The notes beneath the pieces are model-generated. The model was not told where the DNA came from and ran no database searches. It saw only the letters and a list, made by a program, of their open reading frames with translations. From the NCBI GenBank assembly GCA_945926565.1, contig CAMELY010000029.1, positions 1 to 12,046 on the forward strand: a stretch of 12,046 bases of DNA. Reading direction: 5' to 3'. How positions within the stretch are numbered: position 1 is the first letter of the stretch; each line of letters starts with the position of its first letter. A program made the translations under genes and the position numbers. This stretch comes from an uncultured Clostridia bacterium (GTDB lineage: Bacteria; Bacillota; Clostridia; Oscillospirales; Oscillospiraceae). This document shows positions 6,691 to 12,046 of the stretch, piece by piece.

Positions 6691-7821
6691 ATGAACGAAC
6701 GTGAAGTCGCAGAGCTCCGCCGCAGATTCAAGGCGGATAAGAGCAATATTACCCACGTCTGTGGTTGTTATGTCAACGAAAGCAAGGAGATCATTTCCGA
6801 ATTTGACCAGTCCCTGGCCACCCTCAGCGAGGAGGAGAGCGAAAAGCTGCTGGCCATTCTCCGGCGCACCCTGTCCGGCACCCTGGGCCGGAACCTGCTG
6901 GACATCACCTTCGAGACCAAGCAGGTGGTGGAGGGGGCGGAGCACCGGCTGCTCATGTCCCTGCGCAGCTCCGCCCTCAAGGACAAGGAGGCACTTCAGA
7001 CCTTTTTCCAACACGCCATCCAGTCCCTGGATCTGGAGAGGAACTATCTGATTCTGCTGGCCTACGACAGCTATGACGTGCCCTACCGGGCCAAGGACGG
7101 CAGCCGGCAGGAGGACGCCTCCTCCGATGTGTTTACTTACCTGCTGTGCAGCGTCTGCCCGGTGAAGCAGACCAAGCCTGCCCTGAGCTATTCCGCCCAG
7201 GAGAATCTCTTTCACGACCTGCGGGTGGATTGGGTGGTGGCCCCGCCGGAGACCGGCTTCCTCTTCCCCGCCTTTGACGAGCGGAGCACCAACCTCTACA
7301 ACGCCCTCTTCTATACGAAAAACGCCGCCGAGACCCACCCGGACTTTGTGGACGCCATCTTCCGCCGGGAGGCTCCCATGGCCGCCGCCGTCCAGATGGA
7401 GACCTTTCAGGCAGTGCTGGGGGAGTCTCTGGCAGAGGAGTGCAGCTGCCAGGTGGTGCAGCGGGTTCACGACCACCTCTACTCCATGATGGAGGAGCAC
7501 AAGGCCAGCAAGGATCCGGAGCCTCTGGCCATCTCCAAGGACGCGGTCACCCAGGTGCTGGCCTCCTGCGGCGTGGAGGAGGGCCATGTGGAGCGCTTTG
7601 AGCAGCAGTACGACCAGTCCTTCGGCGACGACGCCTGGCTGAATCCCCGGAACCTGCTGGACACCAGGCAGATTGAGATCAAGACCAACGACGTCATCAT
7701 CCGGGTGGACGCCGCCCGGAGCGACCTGGTGGAGACCCGGGTCATCGATGGATCCCGGTACATCCTGGTGCGGGCGGAGGACGAGGTGCTGATGGACGGG
7801 GTACCCATCCACATCTCCTGA
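6691..7821 (+). CDS. DUF4317 family protein, function unknown
   Basis: A 376-residue soluble protein. The N-terminus, MNEREVAELRRRFKADKSNI followed by a GCYVNE segment, is the pattern I associate with DUF4317, a family widespread in gut Clostridia with no established role. There is no signal peptide, TM helix or recognisable catalytic motif. Features seen: a charged helical N-terminal third with clusters of Glu and Lys, a central part with several aromatic residues (ILLAYDSYDVPYRAKDG near 120-137), and a C-terminal beta-rich stretch ending in DEVLMDGVPIHIS. AGGAGG (6680-6685) is 5 nt before the ATG. It is a single-gene unit between divergent birA and the first MATE gene. No obvious terminator follows, so read-through into the MATE operon is possible. 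The family call comes from memory of the N-terminal pattern; a profile search would settle it. Confidence 0.8.
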   Translation: MNEREVAELRRRFKADKSNITHVCGCYVNESKEIISEFDQSLATLSEEESEKLLAILRRTLSGTLGRNLLDITFETKQVVEGAEHRLLMSLRSSALKDKEALQTFFQHAIQSLDLERNYLILLAYDSYDVPYRAKDGSRQEDASSDVFTYLLCSVCPVKQTKPALSYSAQENLFHDLRVDWVVAPPETGFLFPAFDERSTNLYNALFYTKNAAETHPDFVDAIFRREAPMAAAVQMETFQAVLGESLAEECSCQVVQRVHDHLYSMMEEHKASKDPEPLAISKDAVTQVLASCGVEEGHVERFEQQYDQSFGDDAWLNPRNLLDTRQIEIKTNDVIIRVDAARSDLVETRVIDGSRYILVRAEDEVLMDGVPIHIS

Positions 7822-7881
7822 GCTTCAAGTCATATCATTCGGCATGTTCTGAAAAGATGTTCATCCGATTTCCCTTTTTTG

Positions 7882-7890
7882 TGCTATACT
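7882..7890 (+). promoter_or_regulatory. Extended -10 promoter of the first MATE operon
   Basis: TGCTATACT (7882-7890) is an extended -10 element (TGn plus TATACT), with no good -35 at normal spacing. A second TATAAT occurs at 7895-7900. The leader to the ATG at 7949 would be about 50 nt. Confidence 0.55.
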
Positions 7891-7948
7891 AAGCTATAAT
7901 GTCATATATCGTTCTATCTTTCCCCTTGGGAGAAAAGGAAGATATCCC

Positions 7949-9451
7949 ATGAAAGAACCCTCTCTCCGCACCCTCCACCCCTGCCCCGCCCGGGAGGATC
8001 TGCTCTTTCCGGCACAGCCGCACGGACAGAGCCCTGATCTGTCCCGGCAGCCGGAGGAGTCCGATGCCGGTGAGGCACAGCAGACCGCGGCAAATCAGCA
8101 GTACCTCCGGATGACTCAGACGCCGGTTCCCCAGCTGATTCTCCGTCTGTGCATCCCCACCACCATCAGTATGCTGGTGACCAACCTCTATAACATGGTA
8201 GACACCGCCTTTGTGGGTACTCTTAGCAACAGCGCCAGCGGCGCGGTGGGCATTGTATTCGGTTTTATGTCCATTCTGCAGGCGGTGGGCTTTCTCTTCG
8301 GGCAGGGCGCAGGCAGCATTGTCTCCCGCAAGCTGGGCGCCCGTGATAGGGAGGGCGCCAGCACGGTGGCTTCCACCGGCTTTTTCCTGGCCCTGGGCTC
8401 GGGCGCGGTCATCAGCGTCTTGGGGCTGCTCCTGCTTCGGCCCCTGGTCATGCTGCTGGGCAGCACTGAGACCATCGCCCCCTATGCCGTGGCCTACATC
8501 CGCTTTATTCTCTTGGCGGCCCCGCTGATGGTGCCCAGCCTGCTGCTGAACAACCTGCTGCGCTATGAGGGCAAAGCGGCCCTGGGCATGATCGGCCTGC
8601 TCACCGGAGCGGTACTCAACATTTTCGGAGACGCCCTGTTTATCTTCGGCTTTCAGATGGGGGTAGCGGGAGCGGGACTTGCCACCGCTCTGTCCCAGAC
8701 AGTCAGCTTTTTCATCCTGCTGAGTATGTTCCTCCGAGGCAAGACTCAGAGCAAGCTGTCCGTCCACCGGTTCTCCTGGAGCTGGAGCAGGATTGCCGAC
8801 ATCAGCGAGACCGGCCTGCCCAGTCTGCTGCGGCAGGGACTCTCCAGCGTCTCCACCGTACTGCTCAACAGCCTGGCCGGGAACTTTTACGGAGACGCGG
8901 CCGTGGCAGCCATGAGCATTGTCTCCCGGATTATCATGTTCGTCTTCTCCGCCATCGTCGGCATCGGCCAGGGCTTCCAGCCGGTGAGCGCCTTCAATTA
9001 CGGCGCGGGCAACTTCCGCCGGGTGCGCCAGGGCTACCGGTTCACCCTGCTGCTGTCCCAGGCGGTGTTGACAGTGCTCACCGTCTTTCTGCTGCTCTTC
9101 TCCGGCAGCTGTATTCAGCTCTTCCGGGACGACCCGGAGGTCATCGCCATCGGCACCCGGTCGCTCCGGCTCCAGGGGATCGCTCTGCTCTTTCTGCCGC
9201 TGAGCATGGTGACCGAGATGCTGCTCCAGAGCACCGGCCAAAAGCTGCCCGCCTCCCTGCTCTCCGCCCTGCGCAGCGGACTGTTTTTTATCCCCGCCCT
9301 GCTGCTGTTAAATCACTTCCGGGGTCTGGCCGGCATTCAGGAGGCTCAGCCTCTGGCCTTTGTCCTCTCCTGCTTTACCGCCTGCTTCTTTGCCCTGGGC
9401 TTTTTCCGCAAGCTCCCAAAAGAAGACCGTATACAGCAAACCATCTCATAG
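7949..9451 (+). CDS. MATE family efflux transporter with N-terminal extension
   Basis: An inner-membrane multidrug/toxin exporter driven by H+ or Na+ gradients (family knowledge); substrate unknown. The 500 residues comprise a hydrophilic Pro/Gln/Glu-rich N-terminal tail of about 50 residues and a normal MATE core with about twelve TM helices, opening with TPVPQLILRLCIPTTISMLV and TNLYNMVDTAFVG, typical of the DinF/MepA branch. Other family blocks are FGQGAGSIVSRKLGARD, LRYEGKAALGM and GIGQGFQPVSAFNYGAGNFRR. The alternative start Met55 (8111) would give a standard 446 residues but has no ribosome binding site. The ATG at 7949 has AAGGAA about 8 nt upstream, and the NQQYLRM just before and at Met55 looks like family sequence, so the upstream start is favoured. 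The acidic 79-residue gene starts 15 nt after its stop, in one operon. Confidence 0.92.
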   Translation: MKEPSLRTLHPCPAREDLLFPAQPHGQSPDLSRQPEESDAGEAQQTAANQQYLRMTQTPVPQLILRLCIPTTISMLVTNLYNMVDTAFVGTLSNSASGAVGIVFGFMSILQAVGFLFGQGAGSIVSRKLGARDREGASTVASTGFFLALGSGAVISVLGLLLLRPLVMLLGSTETIAPYAVAYIRFILLAAPLMVPSLLLNNLLRYEGKAALGMIGLLTGAVLNIFGDALFIFGFQMGVAGAGLATALSQTVSFFILLSMFLRGKTQSKLSVHRFSWSWSRIADISETGLPSLLRQGLSSVSTVLLNSLAGNFYGDAAVAAMSIVSRIIMFVFSAIVGIGQGFQPVSAFNYGAGNFRRVRQGYRFTLLLSQAVLTVLTVFLLLFSGSCIQLFRDDPEVIAIGTRSLRLQGIALLFLPLSMVTEMLLQSTGQKLPASLLSALRSGLFFIPALLLLNHFRGLAGIQEAQPLAFVLSCFTACFFALGFFRKLPKEDRIQQTIS

Positions 9452-9466
9452 ACAGGAGGTCGTACC

Positions 9467-9706
9467 ATGTCCAAAGTAATCCTCTTTCCCGTCCAGCCCG
9501 CTCCGGAGGAGGAGGTTGACCTTTCCCTCCTGGACAGAGACCAGCTTTTGGAGCGTCTGGCCCGGCTCCGGGAGCAGATTGCACAGCTGAACGCCGCCGA
9601 GCCCAGAAATCAGAACAGCGAGGCCTACGAGGCCTGGGGCGACCGCCACGAGCTGCTGGAGGATCTGGTGGACGACGTGCTGGATCGCCTGGATGAGCTG
9701 GAATAA
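9467..9706 (+). CDS. Small acidic helical protein, unknown function
   Basis: A 79-residue soluble protein with no family I can name. After a hydrophobic N-terminal strand (VILFPVQ, 4-10) and acidic EEEVDL, it forms two strongly predicted helices, about 20-43 (heptad-like Leu spacing in DQLLERLARLREQIAQL) and 51-78 (ending in LLEDLVDDVLDRLDEL), joined by AAEPRNQN. This suggests an antiparallel helical hairpin or coiled coil. The C-terminal half is very acidic, and there is no signal peptide or TM helix. AGGAGG (9454-9459) is 7 nt before the ATG, and the gene begins 15 nt after the MATE stop, so it is almost certainly co-transcribed. A second MATE gene follows 160 nt later. An accessory or regulatory role for the exporter is possible but unsupported beyond position; it could equally be a housekeeping protein. 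Confidence 0.8.
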   Translation: MSKVILFPVQPAPEEEVDLSLLDRDQLLERLARLREQIAQLNAAEPRNQNSEAYEAWGDRHELLEDLVDDVLDRLDELE

Positions 9707-9760
9707 TTCCACTTTCAAAACTTTTGGGCCGGTATGCCTCCGTTTTGTGAAAAACTCCCT

Positions 9761-9789
9761 TTGCCTCTTTTTTCCTTCTGTGTTACCAT
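9761..9789 (+). promoter_or_regulatory. Possible promoter of the second MATE gene
   Basis: TTGCCT (9761-9766), a 17-nt spacer and TACCAT (9784-9789), each matching four of six consensus bases. If used, transcription starts near 9796, just upstream of the hairpin at 9805, making that hairpin part of the leader. Confidence 0.45.
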
Positions 9790-9804
9790 ACAGATGTTGA
9801 GCCG

Positions 9805-9844
9805 AACAGTGTGTAAGCCAGACGTGGTTTGCACACTGTTTTTT
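9805..9844 (+). terminator. Intrinsic terminator immediately before the second MATE gene; possible attenuator
   Basis: A 16-bp stem (two G-T pairs, no mismatch), AACAGTGTGTAAGCCA (9805-9820) with TGGTTTGCACACTGTT (9825-9840), has a GACG loop and runs into a T tract (9839-9844). It ends 7 nt before the AAGGAGGT ribosome binding site (9851-9858). It may terminate the upstream MATE/79-residue operon, or, if the promoter at 9761-9789 is real, act as a transcription attenuator for the downstream gene. No clear antiterminator or known riboswitch aptamer was found. Confidence 0.85.
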
Positions 9845-9866
9845 CTCTGTAAGGAGGTATTGTGAC

Positions 9867-11357
9867 ATGGAATCTGTTCAATTAAACAAGTATCTGGAGC
9901 AGGAGCGGCTGGGAAGGCTGATGCGCAAATACGCCATCCCCTGCATCCTCTCCCTGCTGGTGGGCGCGCTGTACAACATCGTCGACCAGATCTTTATCGC
10001 CAACGCCAGCTATCTAGGCTCCTACGGCAACGCGGCCAACGGCGTGGTCTTCCCCCTGACCGTCATCGCCCTGGCCCTGGCCACCATGATCGGCGACGGC
10101 TGCTGTGCCTTTGTCAGCATCAGCCTGGGGGCCAACGAGGGGAAGAATGCCCACCGCAGCGTGGGTACCGCCATTCTCACCACCCTGGTCAGCAGTCTGG
10201 TGCTGACCGCCGTCTATCTGGTGTTTCAGGATCCCATCTTCACCGCCTTTGGCGCCACCGTCAACCAGGAGACCTTTGCACTCTCCAAGGAGTATTTCAC
10301 CTATATCGCCCTGGGTGTGCCCTTCTATATGTTCGGCCAGGCCCTGAACCCCATCATCCGCTCCGACGGCAGTCCCCGCTACGCCATGGCCACCCTGCTG
10401 GCCGGGTCCATCCTCAACGTCATTCTGGATCCCATTTTCATCTTCGTCTGCCGCTGGGGCATGATGGGCGCCGCCGTGGCCACTGTGGCGGGGCAGGTGC
10501 TGGGCGCTGCGTTCGCTCTGGTCTACCTCTTCCGGATGAAGACCATCCGGCTGAGCCGGGACAGCTTCCGATTCCGCTTCTCCCTGCTGAAAAAGATTCT
10601 GCCCCTGGGCACTACCAGCTTTCTCTCCCAAATCTCCATGGTGCTCTCCATGGCGGTGGTGAACAATATGCTGCGCAAATACGGCGCTCTGGATCCCATC
10701 TTCGGCCAGCCGGAGCTGGCCCAGATCCCCACCGCCGTGGTCAGCATCGTCATGAAGTTCTTCCAAATCGTCATCTCCATCGCCATCGGCCTGGCCGCCG
10801 GCTGCATCCCTGTGGTGGGCTATAACGTGGGTGCCGGCCGGAACGACCGGGTCAAGGGCCTGCTGACCCGCCTGCTCATGGCCGAAGCGTCGGTGGGCGC
10901 CGTGGCCACCGTCATTTTTGAGTGCTTCCCCCTCCAGCTGATCGGCATTTTCGGCGCCGGCAGTGAGAGCATTCACTACACCCAGTTCGCCGTCCGCTGC
11001 ATCCGCATCTTCCTTTGCATGACGGTGCTGGCCTGCGTCAACAAGGGCGTCACCATCTTCCTCCAGTCGCTGGGCAAGGCGGGGGCCTCCACCGCCCTGT
11101 CCATGCTGCGTGAAATTGTCTGCGGTGTGGGTCTGCCCCTGCTGCTGCCGGTATTCTGGGGGCTGGACGGCATTCTCCTCTTTATGCCCATCGCCGACGT
11201 CATCGCCTTTGCGGCCTCTGCCGCGGTGATCGCCGGGATCTACCGCAAGTCGTCCGCCCCCGCTGCCATGCCATGGCACGCACAGGCCGCAGCCCATGAC
11301 CGCCGCCACACCCCAGCAGGTCACCCCCGCAAGTCCATTTCTGACACAGTCCAGTAA
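9867..11357 (+). CDS. MATE family efflux transporter (MepA-like)
   Basis: A second inner-membrane cation-coupled exporter of 496 residues, clearly a different subgroup from the one upstream. The core starts RLMRKYAIPCILSLLVGALY then NIVDQIFIA. Further family blocks are MIGDGCCAFVSISLGANEG, PIIRSDGSPRYAMA, ILNVILDPIFIF and GCIPVVGYNVGAGRNDRVKG, and the rest forms about twelve TM helices. The insert YGALDPIFGQPELAQIPTAV between helices 7 and 8 is longer than in the first MATE. A polar, His/Ala/Pro-rich tail of about 38 residues (IYRKSSAPAAMPWHAQ onwards) follows the last helix. AAGGAGGT (9851-9858) lies 8 nt before the ATG. The leader contains a strong terminator hairpin, so expression may be conditional. 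The substrate cannot be told from sequence; drugs, dyes, bile acids or metabolites are all known for the family. Confidence 0.93.
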   Translation: MESVQLNKYLEQERLGRLMRKYAIPCILSLLVGALYNIVDQIFIANASYLGSYGNAANGVVFPLTVIALALATMIGDGCCAFVSISLGANEGKNAHRSVGTAILTTLVSSLVLTAVYLVFQDPIFTAFGATVNQETFALSKEYFTYIALGVPFYMFGQALNPIIRSDGSPRYAMATLLAGSILNVILDPIFIFVCRWGMMGAAVATVAGQVLGAAFALVYLFRMKTIRLSRDSFRFRFSLLKKILPLGTTSFLSQISMVLSMAVVNNMLRKYGALDPIFGQPELAQIPTAVVSIVMKFFQIVISIAIGLAAGCIPVVGYNVGAGRNDRVKGLLTRLLMAEASVGAVATVIFECFPLQLIGIFGAGSESIHYTQFAVRCIRIFLCMTVLACVNKGVTIFLQSLGKAGASTALSMLREIVCGVGLPLLLPVFWGLDGILLFMPIADVIAFAASAAVIAGIYRKSSAPAAMPWHAQAAAHDRRHTPAGHPRKSISDTVQ

Positions 11358-11362
11358 CGCGC

Positions 11363-11395
11363 GCGACGCCCCCGGCCTTTGGCCGGGGGCGTCGC
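11363..11395. terminator. GC-rich hairpin between convergent genes, lacking a T tract
   Basis: A perfect 15-bp stem, GCGACGCCCCCGGCC (11363-11377) with GGCCGGGGGCGTCGC (11381-11395), has a TTT loop and sits 5 nt after the MATE stop and 40 nt from the convergent dehydrogenase stop. Neither strand has a T run after it, so it is a candidate bidirectional 3'-end or RNA-stabilising structure rather than a textbook intrinsic terminator. A short tandem repeat (CAATCAGT twice) follows at about 11403-11418. Confidence 0.65.
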
Positions 11396-11435
11396 ATGAT
11401 GTCAATCAGTCAATCAGTTGTAAGAATCGCTGCCC

Positions 11436-12046
11436 TTACATCAGCTTGCGGAACAGAGCCTTGAAGTCGTCGATGGAGGCCTCCTTGGGGTTGCCGGGAG
11501 CGCAGGCGTCAGCGGCGGCGGACTGGGCCAGGAAGTCCAGATCCTCCTCCTTCATGGCGGGCAGCTTGGTGGGGATGCCCACATCAGCGGAGAGCTGCTT
11601 GACGGCATCAATGGCGGCGGCGCGGTACTCCTCCACGCTCATGCCGGTGGTATCCACGCCCATGGCCTCGGCGATGTGCTTATACTTATCGCCGGTGGCC
11701 TCCTGGTTGAACTCCATGACCAGGGGCAGCATCATGGCGCAGGCCACGCCGTGGGGGGTGTCGTAGACGGCGCCCAGGGTGTGGGCCATGGAGTGGGCGA
11801 TGCCCAGGCCCACGTTGGAGAAAGCCATGCCGGTGACGAACTGGCCCAGTGCCATGCCCTCGCGGCCCTCAGTCTCATTCTGAACCGCGGCGCGCAGGTT
11901 CTTGGCGATCAGCTTAATGGCCTCCAGGTTGAGGCAGTCGGCCAGCTCCCAGGCGGCCTTGGTGGTGTAGCCCTCGATAGCGTGGGTCAGCGCGTCCATG
12001 CCGGTGGCGGCGGTCAGGCCCTTGGGCATGGTGGACATCATGTCGG
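11436..12046 (-). CDS. Iron-containing alcohol dehydrogenase (FucO-like), C-terminal part; runs off the window end
   Basis: A cytoplasmic NAD(P)-dependent group III alcohol dehydrogenase. The last 202 codons of a protein expected to be near 380 residues are present, covering the end of the nucleotide-binding half and the alpha-helical metal-binding domain; the start lies beyond the window. Metal ligands by family pattern are Asp and His in GMDALTHAIEGY, His in GLGIAHSMAHTLGA and His in YDTPHG, the last two spaced 14 residues apart as in E. coli lactaldehyde reductase FucO. SMAHTLGA and DACAPGNPKEAS near the C-terminus also follow FucO. Likely substrates are lactaldehyde, 1,2-propanediol or simple alcohols and aldehydes in fermentation, but specificity cannot be told from this part. 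The stop is the TAA read at 11438-11436, after KALFRKLM. The gene is convergent with the MATE gene. Confidence 0.93.
   Translation of the reverse strand, partial: DMMSTMPKGLTAATGMDALTHAIEGYTTKAAWELADCLNLEAIKLIAKNLRAAVQNETEGREGMALGQFVTGMAFSNVGLGIAHSMAHTLGAVYDTPHGVACAMMLPLVMEFNQEATGDKYKHIAEAMGVDTTGMSVEEYRAAAIDAVKQLSADVGIPTKLPAMKEEDLDFLAQSAAADACAPGNPKEASIDDFKALFRKLM

Noticed and set aside
6541..7812. A 423-codon minus-strand frame opposite the DUF4317 gene
   Set aside because: Antisense shadow without motifs; it also covers both divergent promoters.
7844..7862. Direct repeat ATGTTC before the first MATE gene
   Set aside because: Six bases repeated once is expected by chance, and it does not align with the promoter in a telling way.
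7889..9241. A 450-codon minus-strand frame opposite the first MATE gene
   Set aside because: Gly/Gln/His-rich antisense product, no start signals, no family features.
9713..9752. Hairpin TTTCAAAAC ... GTTTTGTGAAA after the 79-residue gene
   Set aside because: The pairing is AT-rich, has a two-base bulge and a loop of about 20 nt, and no T tract follows; too weak to call a terminator.
9805..9840. Guanidine-II (mini-ykkC) riboswitch before the second MATE gene
   Set aside because: That class needs two small hairpins with ACGR loops. Here there is one long hairpin with a GACG loop and a terminator T tract.
10014..11405. A 463-codon minus-strand frame opposite the second MATE gene
   Set aside because: Antisense shadow with Gly/His/Asp-rich low-complexity product.

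Overview
The window reads as chromosomal housekeeping DNA from a GC-rich member of the Bacillota, most likely class Clostridia and the Oscillospiraceae (Flavonifractor/Lawsonibacter/Intestinimonas type). That placement is an inference. It rests on strong AGGAGG ribosome binding sites, consensus sigma-A promoters, a valine T-box leader, a DUF4317 gene and several Clostridia-type families. I see no insertion sequence, phage gene, CRISPR array, tRNA or rRNA, and coding style looks uniform.

Region by region: (1) 1-1806, minus strand: the 5' 55% or so of valS (valyl-tRNA synthetase) with a complete T-box riboswitch (GUC specifier, antiterminator, terminator) and a near-perfect promoter. (2) 1845-3214, plus: a divergently transcribed, stand-alone fabF with its own promoter and terminator; a long inverted repeat lies between the two promoters. 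(3) 3232-5502, plus: a compact three-gene operon of an MFS transporter, an unrecognised 4-TM protein with polar residues inside its helices, and a secreted, membrane-anchored protein with two SH3-like modules. It ends at a hairpin shared with convergent birA. (4) 5517-6512, minus: birA, bifunctional biotin ligase/repressor, divergent from (5) 6691-7821, a DUF4317 gene. (6) 7885-9706, plus: a MATE exporter with an unusual hydrophilic N-terminal extension, followed in the same operon by a 79-residue acidic helical protein. (7) 9761-11357, plus: a second, different MATE exporter whose presumed leader contains a strong intrinsic terminator just before the ribosome binding site, suggesting attenuation. 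(8) 11436-12046, minus: the C-terminal half of a FucO-like iron-dependent alcohol dehydrogenase, convergent with the second MATE gene.

Functional links: fabF (fatty acid elongation) and birA (which biotinylates acetyl-CoA carboxylase) both serve lipid synthesis but are separate transcription units. The two MATE genes make a small efflux cluster. The least explained parts are the MFS/4-TM/SH3 operon, the small acidic protein between the MATE genes, and the hairpin in the second MATE leader. All functional calls come from reading the sequence without database searches.
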